The translations under genes were made by a program, and so were the position numbers. A stretch of 28,342 nucleotides of DNA from Candidatus Saccharibacteria bacterium UBA6664 (GTDB lineage: Bacteria; Patescibacteriota; Saccharimonadia; Saccharimonadales; Saccharimonadaceae), in assembly GCA_002455275.1 (NCBI GenBank), contig DKKO01000003.1, forward strand, positions 154,988-183,329. Reading direction: 5' to 3'. Of the stretch, positions 22,157 to 28,342 are shown one piece after another. Under the pieces are notes generated by a model. That model searched no databases. It worked only from the letters and a program-made list of their open reading frames with translations, and was not told where the DNA came from. Each line of letters begins with the position of its first letter. Position 1 is the stretch's first letter.

Positions 22157-22193
22157 CCCGCCTCCTTTGTACTACTGCGCACGGAGTGGTTAT

Positions 22194-22222
22194 AGTTTAC
22201 GACTACTTCGAATTTAGTTCAA
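22194..22222 (-). promoter_or_regulatory. Candidate promoter of mini-gene D
   Basis: TTGAAC (22217-22222), within the last codons of tig, 17 bases, TAAACT (22194-22199). An overlapping TATAAC (22189-22194) is an alternative -10. Confidence 0.45.
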
Positions 22223-23492
22223 CTAGGCGGTTGACTGCTTTTTCTGTCAACAATCTGTTCGCAATGTCACGTTGTGCTTCTGGCTCATCAAATTGCTTTG
22301 CCATCTCTGGGTTGTTTGCATACTGCTGCTTGTAAAGATTAATGTGTTCCGCAAGCTCGTCGCTCGTGGCTTCAATCTTTTCTTGCTTGGTGAGTTCAGC
22401 TAGTGCGAGGCCCGCCTGAACGCGCTTCTTCGCTGCTGGCTCAACCTCTTTCTTATGCCATTCTTCGTGGTCTTTAAAGCCTTTTTCGGCCAGGTACATA
22501 TCTAAGCTCACGCCACGATACATCAAGTTTTGAGTCATGTCTTGTTCAATACTATGCACTTGGTCGTGCAGCAACAGCTCTGAAACAGGAATATCGCTGA
22601 CTTCGATAAGCTGCTCTACCAACTGGTCTTTCAGCTTATCAAGGGCTTCGCGTTCCTTTTGGGCTAGTAGTTCACGCTTGATATCGTCTTTTAGTTCTTT
22701 TAGCGTTGAAAATCGTTTATCGGCTTTTTTCGCGAACGCATCGTTAGCCTCTGGAAGCTGCGGTTCAATCACCTTGTGTACTGTAGTCTCAAACACCACG
22801 TCCGCGCCGGCGAGCATCTCTACGTGGTAGGTCTTTGGAAATGTCAGAGCAAGTTCTTTGCTGTCTCCAGCTTTTGCCCCAACTAGTCCTTCCTCAAACC
22901 CAGGAATAAACGAGTTGCTGCCCAACTTTAGGTTGTAATCTTTTGCGGTGCCGCCTTCAAACGCTTCACCATCTTTTTTTCCAACAAAATCAATAACAAC
23001 TTCATCGCCATTTTTAGCTGCGCGTTTTACTTCTTTTTTCTCGGCCATGCCTTCACGCATACGATTAATAATCTCATCGACATCGCTCGCAGCCACAGCT
23101 AGCTTCTCTTTTTGCACCTTTAGTTTCTTGTAGTTACCCAGAGTTACTTTTGGCAACACCTCAGCTTCTGCTGTGAACTCCAGTTCTTGGCGTGGCACGA
23201 ATTTAAGAATTTCTACCGCGGGACGCTCAAGCGCTTGGATACCTTCATCAATGTAGGCTTCGGCGACTGCTTTACTTAATGCGTCGTCGACAGTTTGCTG
23301 CATAAGCGTGTTTTGGTCGACGTGCTTTGCAGCGACCGTAGCGGGTACACGACCCTTGCGGAAGCCAGGAACTTTTATTTCGCGCGCGAGTTTAGTAAGC
23401 GCAACTTGTTCTGCATCCGCTAGCTCAGATTCGCCTAACGTGATGGTTAATTTTACTTTGGTTGGTGATAGGTGTTTTACAGAAGTCTTCAT
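22203..23492 (-). CDS. tig: Trigger factor, ribosome-associated chaperone
   Basis: A 429-residue three-domain chaperone that meets nascent chains at the ribosome exit. The N-terminal domain carries the ribosome-binding signature GFRKGRVP (residues about 43-50). A FKBP-type prolyl isomerase domain spans about residues 150-240 (GDEVVIDFVGKKDGEAFEGG, then FIPGFEEGLVGAKAGD). The rest is the helical C-terminal chaperone domain. Length is normal. Only a partial Shine-Dalgarno is present; the ATG lies 11 bases after the -10, so the leader is about four bases. It lies near clpP, as in many bacteria, but here mini-gene D intervenes. Confidence 0.97.
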   Translation of the reverse strand: MKTSVKHLSPTKVKLTITLGESELADAEQVALTKLAREIKVPGFRKGRVPATVAAKHVDQNTLMQQTVDDALSKAVAEAYIDEGIQALERPAVEILKFVPRQELEFTAEAEVLPKVTLGNYKKLKVQKEKLAVAASDVDEIINRMREGMAEKKEVKRAAKNGDEVVIDFVGKKDGEAFEGGTAKDYNLKLGSNSFIPGFEEGLVGAKAGDSKELALTFPKTYHVEMLAGADVVFETTVHKVIEPQLPEANDAFAKKADKRFSTLKELKDDIKRELLAQKEREALDKLKDQLVEQLIEVSDIPVSELLLHDQVHSIEQDMTQNLMYRGVSLDMYLAEKGFKDHEEWHKKEVEPAAKKRVQAGLALAELTKQEKIEATSDELAEHINLYKQQYANNPEMAKQFDEPEAQRDIANRLLTEKAVNRLVELNSK

Positions 23493-23503
23493 ACTAATGA
23501 CCT

Positions 23504-23532
23504 ACTATAACAGAGAAGCTGGTGCTGTTCAA
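23504..23532 (-). promoter_or_regulatory. Promoter of tig
   Basis: TTGAAC (23527-23532), 17 bases, TATAGT (23504-23509), preceded by TGT as an extended -10. Confidence 0.7.
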
Positions 23533-23540
23533 AGATAAGC

Positions 23541-24893
23541 TTAAAGGTCGGTAAAGTCGTCGAGTTCGTCTTTGCTCTTTTTTCGACGGTCTTTGACTTT
23601 ACTTACTATTCGCGCAAAACTGAGTTTTTCTTCAGAAGATGTATTGGTATCTTTAAAGCTATAGAGCTCTTTATGAAGCTCTTCTTCACCTACAAACAGC
23701 ATGTAAGGGATTTGCTTTTTCACGGCCGTTTTTATCTGCTTGTCGAGTTTTCGGCCGGTGATGTCTAATTCAGTATTCACCCCTTCTTCGCGAAGTTGAG
23801 AAGCTAACTTCGTCGCACCAGGTAACGTATTTTCGCCCAGCACGACAATATACACTTCTGTGGTCGAGTGGAATTTTGGCATCAAATCGTGGCTCGCGAG
23901 GAAAAGTTCAGTCGTACTAAGCCCAGGCGCCATACCTACAGCTGAAAGCGGCTCGGCGCCGAACAGACCAACCAAGCCGTCGTATCGACCTCCACCAAAC
24001 ATTGCTCGATTATTCTCGGGGTGTGTGTCGAAAAATTCAAAAACGGTTCCTGTGTAGTAATCGAAGCCACGCATGAGGGTAATATCAAACACGAGGTTCT
24101 TCACACCTTTCGCTTCCAATAGTTCAAATAGCTCGGTTACTTCCTGTACCGATTCGTTATCGGCGATTTCTTTCGGCATCTTGCTAATGTCTTTGGCTAG
24201 CAATAACTCGGCGATTTTCTTTAATCCAGCTGGTGCCGCCTCTTTGCCAAAGATATCTATGGCTTGGTCACGGAACTCTTCATTTGAAATCTTGTTTTTA
24301 CGGTCAAACAGCTTAATCATCAGCTCGGCTTGCACCGCATCAAGGCCAAGGTAATCGTGCATCATCGCATTAATAATTTTGCGATTATTCACCTTTATCG
24401 TGTACATACTATCTTTAGCACCAAATTCTTTCATAATATCGACACCGATTTGTATCACTTCTGCATCGGCCATCGGACCTTCTGCCCCAAACACATCGGC
24501 GTTCAGCTGCCAAAATTCGCGCTCTCTACCACGTTGCGGTCGCTCGTAGCGCATGTAATTAGCAATGTTGTATAACCGCGCTGGATACGCAAGCTCTTGG
24601 CGCCGAGCTGCTACCATTCGGCTAATGCTTGGTGTCATCTCGGGACGAATCGCTACTGTTCGATCGCCTCTGTCGGTGAAGCTATAGGTCTGCTCGTTGA
24701 CGATTTCTTGGCCAGTCTTAGCTGCGTATACTTCGATAGGCTCTAATAGTGGGGTCGCGTACTCTTCGTAGCCGTAACGTTCACACACACGTTCCCACGT
24801 ACGAAAGATGTAGTTGCGCACTCGCATGTCATCAGGGTAGTAATCTCGGGTACCTTTATAGGGTGCTGTTGAAAGAGAACTCATTAGGTTCAT
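23541..24893 (-). CDS. hisS: Histidyl-tRNA synthetase
   Basis: A class II synthetase of about 450 residues that charges tRNA-His. It has the start KGTRDYYPDD, motif 2 (RYERPQRGREREFWQLNADV), the histidine-binding signature LMRGFDYYTGTVFE and motif 3 (GGGRYDGLVGLFG ... VGMAPGLSTTEL). An anticodon-binding domain is followed by a charged C-terminal tail (KDRRKKSKDELDDF). I place the start at ATG 24893, 11 bases after AGAGAG; a GTG at 24899 is equally plausible, and a TTG at 24920 is too early. It lies 39 bases after the frameshifted gene and may share its promoter. Confidence 0.96.
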   Translation of the reverse strand: MNLMSSLSTAPYKGTRDYYPDDMRVRNYIFRTWERVCERYGYEEYATPLLEPIEVYAAKTGQEIVNEQTYSFTDRGDRTVAIRPEMTPSISRMVAARRQELAYPARLYNIANYMRYERPQRGREREFWQLNADVFGAEGPMADAEVIQIGVDIMKEFGAKDSMYTIKVNNRKIINAMMHDYLGLDAVQAELMIKLFDRKNKISNEEFRDQAIDIFGKEAAPAGLKKIAELLLAKDISKMPKEIADNESVQEVTELFELLEAKGVKNLVFDITLMRGFDYYTGTVFEFFDTHPENNRAMFGGGRYDGLVGLFGAEPLSAVGMAPGLSTTELFLASHDLMPKFHSTTEVYIVVLGENTLPGATKLASQLREEGVNTELDITGRKLDKQIKTAVKKQIPYMLFVGEEELHKELYSFKDTNTSSEEKLSFARIVSKVKDRRKKSKDELDDFTDL

Positions 24894-24932
24894 TTTCACA
24901 TTTTCTCTCTGTTTTTGCAAGAATAAGTGTTT

Positions 24933-25416
24933 TTACAAACGGACGCTTTCGTTGCGAATGCCCTCAAGCTCAACCAGTGGTAGCGGCCTCATGTCGTTAT
25001 CGCCTAGTTTTGCGAATCGCATTCTTCGAGCAAGCTCCGATACTTTGAGGTTTGTATATCCAATGTCATCTATGGTTCTCAATGCTACTTCGCGAGTACT
25101 CAAAGGAACATAGTTGAGGCGAAAGGTATCTGCTAAAACACCACAGTCTGAGACCTTGGGCAGCAAGCCGAAACACTACCTTCATAGACATATGATCATC
25201 GGATAGGAGTACCTGAATGTCAGGGTGGAGTTGTTGCTGATAGCTCCCAACCAGTTCACTTGGCAATTCGTCGACACCTATTGCATCCGTAGGTGTGACT
25301 AAAGCACGTGTTGCATTAGCTTCATGGGGGAATAAAGCTCTCAGATGCTCCTGAAATTGTTCACCGACTGGCACAAACTCTAACGTGCGCCTTCCACCGA
25401 TTTGAGATACTGTCAT
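24933..25416 (-). pseudogene. Unknown gene split by a +1 frameshift near 25165
   Basis: The first frame starts at the ATG (MTVSQIGGRRTLEF) six bases after a -10 hexamer and codes sensibly to about LSDDHMSMKVVFRLAAQ. After that it turns into low-quality, Cys/Arg/Ser-rich sequence. From about 25166 the +1 frame continues as PKVSDCGVLADTFRLNYVPL and runs to a stop at 24933, with protein-like composition (DIGYTNLKVSELARRMRFAKLG). Joined, they give a protein of about 160 residues. No family is recognised. The shift falls in CTTGCTGCCCAAGG. It may be a real lesion, a sequencing error or, less likely, programmed frameshifting. Confidence 0.6.
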
Positions 25417-25422
25417 ATGACT

Positions 25423-25451
25423 TATTTACAATATATCCACTTGCATGTCAA
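25423..25451 (-). promoter_or_regulatory. Promoter of the frameshifted gene (and possibly hisS)
   Basis: Perfect TTGACA (25446-25451), 17 bases, TAAATA (25423-25428), six bases before the ATG at 25416. Confidence 0.55.
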
Positions 25452-25483
25452 TTTTAAGCTACATAGATAGTTAAAGCTTATGT

Positions 25484-25512
25484 TTGTAAATCGTACCTTA
25501 TGCTGAAAGAAT
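25484..25512 (+). promoter_or_regulatory. Candidate promoter of pyrFE
   Basis: TTGTAA (25484-25489), 17 bases, AAGAAT (25507-25512). Each hexamer matches consensus at four of six positions. It would start transcription about 20 bases before the leader hairpin. Confidence 0.35.
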
Positions 25513-25541
25513 AAAAAGCGGACAGATCCTTAACAATTTAG

Positions 25542-25593
25542 TTTCAGAGCGGATGAACCTACTCATTTCACAGTAGTTTCACCCGCTCTGAAA
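25542..25593 (+). promoter_or_regulatory. Large leader hairpin of pyrFE
   Basis: An 11-bp outer stem (TTTCAGAGCGG with CCGCTCTGAAA), then 4 bp and 5 bp separated by single mismatches, with an 8-base loop: 20 pairs in 52 bases. GGAG follows the stem immediately. No T run follows, so it is not a simple terminator. The distance from GGAG to the pyrF ATG is 23 bases. Confidence 0.65.
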
Positions 25594-25620
25594 GGAGTTG
25601 GGTCACAGAGAGACAAGGCA

Positions 25621-26409
25621 ATGTCTGACTTCGCAACAATGCTTGCGGCGCGCAAGGCAGAGGGGGCACACCTGTGCGTCGGGCTCGACCCAAGCCCCGG
25701 CGACTTCGACCTGATGGGAGTCAAGTCGACACAGAGGTGGCTCGAGTCGATTGTGGTCGCTGCCGCTCCCTACGCAGCCGCTTGGAAGCCGAACCTGCAG
25801 TTCTTCCTGGGCGAAGGTTCGGAAGGGATCCTCATGCTCGAGAAGCTCACCAAAGCGGTTCAGCATCTCTATCCCACCATCCCGATCATCCTCGACGCCA
25901 AGTGGGGTGACATCGGCACGACGAACATCCCCGACGTTCGCTTCGCTCACCGTCTTGGTGTGCAGGCCGTCACCATCCACAACTACATGGGCGCGGAGGC
26001 AATGAGACCGCTTCTCGAGGAGTTCTTCTGCTTCGTGCTCTGCAAGACCAGCAACGAAGGCTCTGGCGAGTTCCAGGACCTGCCCGACGGCAGCAACTTC
26101 CTGAAGCCACATCATCAGACAGTGGCGATGAGGGTCGACAGGGCGTGGAGCTCGTATGGCCCCGGTGTCGGACTGGTGACCGGAGCTACGCATCCCGAAG
26201 AGCTCTCTGGAATCGACGAGCTGGTCCGTGACCGTGTGCTGCTCATTCCCGGCGTTGGTGCTCAGGGCGCTGACGTCGCCACAGTGATGGCGCGCGTGAC
26301 CAACAACACCCCGCTCATCAACGTGTCACGTGGCATCAGCGGCGCCAACAACCCCGCAGAAGCCGCAGCTGGCTTCAACAACCAGATCAAGGAGGCAATC
26401 CCACGATGA
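25621..26409 (+). CDS. pyrF: Orotidine 5'-phosphate decarboxylase, type 2
   Basis: A 262-residue enzyme that converts OMP to UMP, the last step of pyrimidine synthesis. Features of the longer type 2 family are visible: LCVGLDPSPGDF near residue 18, the catalytic ILDAKWGDIG (Asp, Lys and Asp of DxKxxDI) near 90-100, LCKTSNEGSGEFQDL, TGATHPEEL, IPGVGAQGADV and NVSRGISGA. Trp follows the catalytic lysine where Arg is usual. Codon use is strongly G/C-ending, unlike neighbouring genes, which points to a foreign origin. The ATG is preceded by GAGAG at eight bases; a stronger GGAG lies 23 bases away beside a leader hairpin. The stop overlaps the pyrE start (ATGA). Confidence 0.93.
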   Translation: MSDFATMLAARKAEGAHLCVGLDPSPGDFDLMGVKSTQRWLESIVVAAAPYAAAWKPNLQFFLGEGSEGILMLEKLTKAVQHLYPTIPIILDAKWGDIGTTNIPDVRFAHRLGVQAVTIHNYMGAEAMRPLLEEFFCFVLCKTSNEGSGEFQDLPDGSNFLKPHHQTVAMRVDRAWSSYGPGVGLVTGATHPEELSGIDELVRDRVLLIPGVGAQGADVATVMARVTNNTPLINVSRGISGANNPAEAAAGFNNQIKEAIPR

Positions 26410-27116
26410 CGAACAGCATTTCCGAACGAGTTCGTGCCGAGCTGGAGACAGCCGGTGCGATGCGATTCGGTCACTTCGCCTACACGCGGGCAGATCCGCC
26501 GTATCAGCAAGGCGACTGGCACGGGTCGTTCTACCTCAACATCGGTGACGTGGCGCACGACGCCACCTTCTTCGACCGTTGCGGGAGGGCCATTTCGCGC
26601 GAGACCCACCGCAGAGCGATGTGGCCCATCGAGGTGGTCATCGGCCCCGAGACACTGGGCAGAAACCTCGCACAGGCTTCAGCCGCGCGACTGAAGGTGC
26701 CCTACCTGTGGGTAGGCATGGGCGAGGACTCGGACGGCAAGAAGATCGCCACCGAAGCGAAGCGCAACAACTACCTGCGCTTCCTCTACCCGGGAGCTCG
26801 GGTTCTGGTGGTCGATGAGCTGCTCAACAACGGTTCGACGATGCAACCGTTGTTCCAGTTCCTCGATCGCCTCCGGGCTGATGTGGTGGGCGCAGCTGTC
26901 ATCGCACGCCGCAACCAGAACATCACCGCCGCTGGTCTCGGCGTTCCGGAGCTCATCGTGCTACACGACGTGCTCGACGCCAAGGCGAAGGTCGTATACG
27001 ACCCTGGCACGTGCAAGTTGTGCGAGCAGGGAGTACCGATCAACAGGGATGTCGGCTACGGCATGCTGTGGGCGGAGCGCAACCCGCACCACCCGTCAGC
27101 TATCGCCACATCCTGA
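26406..27116 (+). CDS. pyrE: Phosphoribosyltransferase, probable orotate phosphoribosyltransferase
   Basis: A 236-residue protein with the PRPP-binding signature ARVLVVDELLNNGSTM near residue 138. It has an N-terminal hood (DWHGSFYLNIGDVAHDATFF) and a C-terminal CKLCEQGVPINRDVGYG stretch like those I know from PyrE-like enzymes of candidate phyla. The orotate assignment is supported mainly by its coupling to pyrF: its ATG overlaps the pyrF stop by four bases, and the two would take orotate and PRPP to UMP. Composition is GC-rich like pyrF. Residues deviate from textbook PyrE in the PRPP loop (NNGST instead of TTGGS), so another purine or pyrimidine phosphoribosyltransferase cannot be excluded. 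Confidence 0.8.
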   Translation: MTNSISERVRAELETAGAMRFGHFAYTRADPPYQQGDWHGSFYLNIGDVAHDATFFDRCGRAISRETHRRAMWPIEVVIGPETLGRNLAQASAARLKVPYLWVGMGEDSDGKKIATEAKRNNYLRFLYPGARVLVVDELLNNGSTMQPLFQFLDRLRADVVGAAVIARRNQNITAAGLGVPELIVLHDVLDAKAKVVYDPGTCKLCEQGVPINRDVGYGMLWAERNPHHPSAIATS

Positions 27117-27142
27117 ATCTGTCCATCAAAGAGAGTAACTTC

Positions 27143-27191
27143 CCGATTCATACCTCAGCTTCTTCCTCCAGGAAGGAGAATACGTAATCGG
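27143..27191. terminator. Two-part hairpin between convergent pyrE and trmH-family genes
   Basis: An inner 8-bp stem (CTTCTTCC with GGAAGGAG, one G-T) sits inside an outer CCGATT/AATCGG stem (27143-27148 with 27186-27191). It is probably a bidirectional end structure; T runs are poor. Confidence 0.45.
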
Positions 27192-27196
27192 AAAAC

Positions 27197-27721
27197 CTAG
27201 CTATTATTTCTACGTAGCCACTCGTACATGGCAATACCCGAAGCCACGCCAACATTAATCGAGCGAGTGCTGCCGAGCTGCTCGATATGTACTGTCTCGT
27301 CAGCAATAGACAGCAGTTCAGTTGAAATACCTGGGCCTTCTTGGCCAAATATCATTACCGTATTTTTCGGTAGTAGTGCTTGACTCATAGGTGTCGATTC
27401 AACATTGTTTTCTATCGCCACAATCAACTTGTCTTCCTTTTTCATTGCTTTGGAAAAATCTGCGATGGTTTCGTAATAGAGAACTCTCAGATACTTATCT
27501 GTAGCCATGGCTCCGCGCTTATTCCACTGCTTCTTCCCTATTACGTAGACAGTCCGTACGCCAAATGCATTGGCGTTGCGCACTATCGTACCCATATTAA
27601 AATCACGCAGCGTGTTTTCTATAGCAATTTCAAGCTCTACGCCACGCGAGTCTAGGCGTTTTACGATCTCATCGTGATCAAGACCTTTAAATTCGTCTAA
27701 AACGTTGCGAGTGTCTTCCAT
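27197..27721 (-). CDS. TrmH/SpoU-family RNA 2'-O-ribose methyltransferase
   Basis: A 174-residue SPOUT enzyme that methylates tRNA or rRNA riboses with SAM. Motif 1 is NMGTIVRNANAFG near residue 42. Motif 2 is IFGQEGPGIS near 120. Motif 3 is HIEQLGSTRSINVGVASGIAMYEW near 145-170, forming the trefoil-knot SAM site. The catalytic Arg and Asn of motif 1 are present. It is a short form with no N-terminal substrate-binding domain, so the target RNA cannot be named. Its ATG is one base after the upstream gene's stop and has no Shine-Dalgarno, so translation is probably coupled. Confidence 0.9.
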   Translation of the reverse strand: MEDTRNVLDEFKGLDHDEIVKRLDSRGVELEIAIENTLRDFNMGTIVRNANAFGVRTVYVIGKKQWNKRGAMATDKYLRVLYYETIADFSKAMKKEDKLIVAIENNVESTPMSQALLPKNTVMIFGQEGPGISTELLSIADETVHIEQLGSTRSINVGVASGIAMYEWLRRNNS

Positions 27722-27722
27722 A

Positions 27723-28274
27723 TCAGGTCAGCAACTGAATGTCCCTACCGATGGAGAATGGTGATAGCCTAATATCAATCGGTTCATCTGACGATGATTT
27801 CTTGCCATGAAGCAGTATTTCGAACGAATCTGAATTATCAATTTCCATACTATCTACTACAACAGTAATCTTGTCACGCATGCCTTCGGGCGCATAGTAC
27901 CGTGACGGCTCAACAAGTCGTATGCGGCAACGACCTTGCTTAATTGCCGCCAGCAATGCCTTTACGACTCCTTGCGATGCCTGATAGTCGGCAACTTCTC
28001 GAGAGCTAATCTCAAGCATCAAAAACTGAGACAAATACATTTCTACAGCTAAAGCCTGAGCCTCAGGCGATGAATTAATGTCAGTATCGTTTAGCAACAA
28101 GCCAAGCTCCGTCTCGAGAGCCTGCTGGCGTTCATCCAAATCCTCAAAGGTCCCTTCGGGGTTATCGACAGGTGGTCGCGCGGCATTTTTTATTCGCCCT
28201 AACAAAAACCGCATTGCGTCGATATCCGGCGCGGCTTTAGGCGTGTCTGGCAATTCTATTTCTTCAGTTTCCAT
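27723..28274 (-). CDS. 183-residue acidic protein, function unknown
   Basis: The start at ATG 28274 (METEEIELPDTP) is six bases after TACAAT; an ATG six codons earlier would overlap that hexamer. The N-terminal 35 residues are acidic and proline-rich. A helical middle follows (LDERQQALETELGLLLND, AVEMYLSQFLMLEISSREVADYQ). The last 60 residues are beta-rich (DKITVVVDSMEIDNSD, SFEILLHGKK, FSIGRDIQLL). No family is recognised. It is coupled to the RNA methyltransferase gene, which suggests related expression rather than a known shared function. Confidence 0.65.
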   Translation of the reverse strand: METEEIELPDTPKAAPDIDAMRFLLGRIKNAARPPVDNPEGTFEDLDERQQALETELGLLLNDTDINSSPEAQALAVEMYLSQFLMLEISSREVADYQASQGVVKALLAAIKQGRCRIRLVEPSRYYAPEGMRDKITVVVDSMEIDNSDSFEILLHGKKSSSDEPIDIRLSPFSIGRDIQLLT

Positions 28275-28280
28275 GTCAAT

Positions 28281-28286
28281 ATTGTA
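28281..28286 (-). promoter_or_regulatory. Candidate -10 of the 183-residue gene
   Basis: TACAAT, six bases before the ATG at 28274. No convincing -35 is seen. Confidence 0.35.
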
Positions 28287-28320
28287 TCGCATACTGGAAT
28301 CTCTACCGTATTAGCAATCC

Positions 28321-28340
28321 AAAAAATCCCCGAAGGGATT
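28321..28340 (-). terminator. Intrinsic terminator with UUCG loop
   Basis: On the minus strand, AATCCC-TTCG-GGGATT is followed by TTTT: a 6-bp stem with a stable C(UUCG)G loop. It ends a minus-strand gene lying beyond the right edge. Confidence 0.85.
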
Positions 28341-28342
28341 CT

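Noticed and set aside
25603..26193. A 196-codon minus-strand frame opposite pyrF
   Set aside because: Antisense of a GC-rich gene whose sense product is clearly OMP decarboxylase.
26434..27138. Several open frames overlapping pyrE in other phases
   Set aside because: Long chance frames are expected in GC-rich coding DNA; only the sense frame carries the PRPP motif.
1..28342. tRNA or rRNA genes, CRISPR repeats, transposases or insertion-sequence ends around the GC-rich islands
   Set aside because: Looked for and not seen; no shared direct or inverted repeats flank the islands, so a transposition mechanism cannot be claimed.

Overview
The window looks like chromosomal DNA of a Candidatus Saccharibacteria (TM7, Patescibacteria)-type organism using the standard bacterial code, since TGA serves as a stop throughout. 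The assignment is an inference. It rests on a divergent but intact set of information-processing genes (rpoB, rpoC, rpsL, rpsG, fusA, tig, clpP, hisS), several large lineage-specific unknown proteins, an EF-G with non-canonical G4/G5 boxes, and a beta-prime subunit without any zinc-ligand cysteines. There is no rRNA, tRNA, CRISPR array, transposase or integrase that I can see.

Layout. 1-2817 (minus): the start of a cytochrome bo3 quinol oxidase operon (cyoA, partial cyoB), preceded by a type IV pilin-like gene and a secreted coiled-coil protein. 2885-3160 (plus): a GC-rich one-gene cassette. 3153-12721 (mostly minus): a DUF998-like membrane protein, fusA, a 665-residue unknown protein, a divergent 7-TM protein, the rpsL-rpsG-unknown operon with a structured leader, and two unknown soluble proteins. 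12779-20260 (minus): rpoB-rpoC with a long structured leader. 20280-22222 (minus): four GC-rich mini-genes, three in a row and one on the far side of clpP; clpP has a perfect CIRCE operator. 22203-25451 (minus): tig, hisS and a frameshifted unknown gene. 25484-27191 (plus): a GC-rich pyrF-pyrE pair with a large leader hairpin. 27197-28342 (minus): a TrmH-family RNA methyltransferase, an unknown protein and an intrinsic terminator.

Two expression styles coexist. Many native genes have a -10 hexamer only 6-11 bases before the start codon and no Shine-Dalgarno, so they look leaderless or nearly so. The GC-rich mini-genes each have their own AT-rich promoter, a recognisable to strong Shine-Dalgarno, a strongly G/C-ending codon set and a GC-rich perfect or near-perfect hairpin after the stop. 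These five self-contained 46-77-residue cassettes (A at 2963, B 20327-20560, C 21072-21212, a 72-residue two-helix protein, and D 21956-22156), four of them small membrane proteins, plus the GC-rich pyrFE pair, are the best candidates for something undescribed. Acquisition from a GC-rich donor, possibly the actinobacterial host on which known Saccharibacteria live, is a hypothesis and not shown by the sequence.
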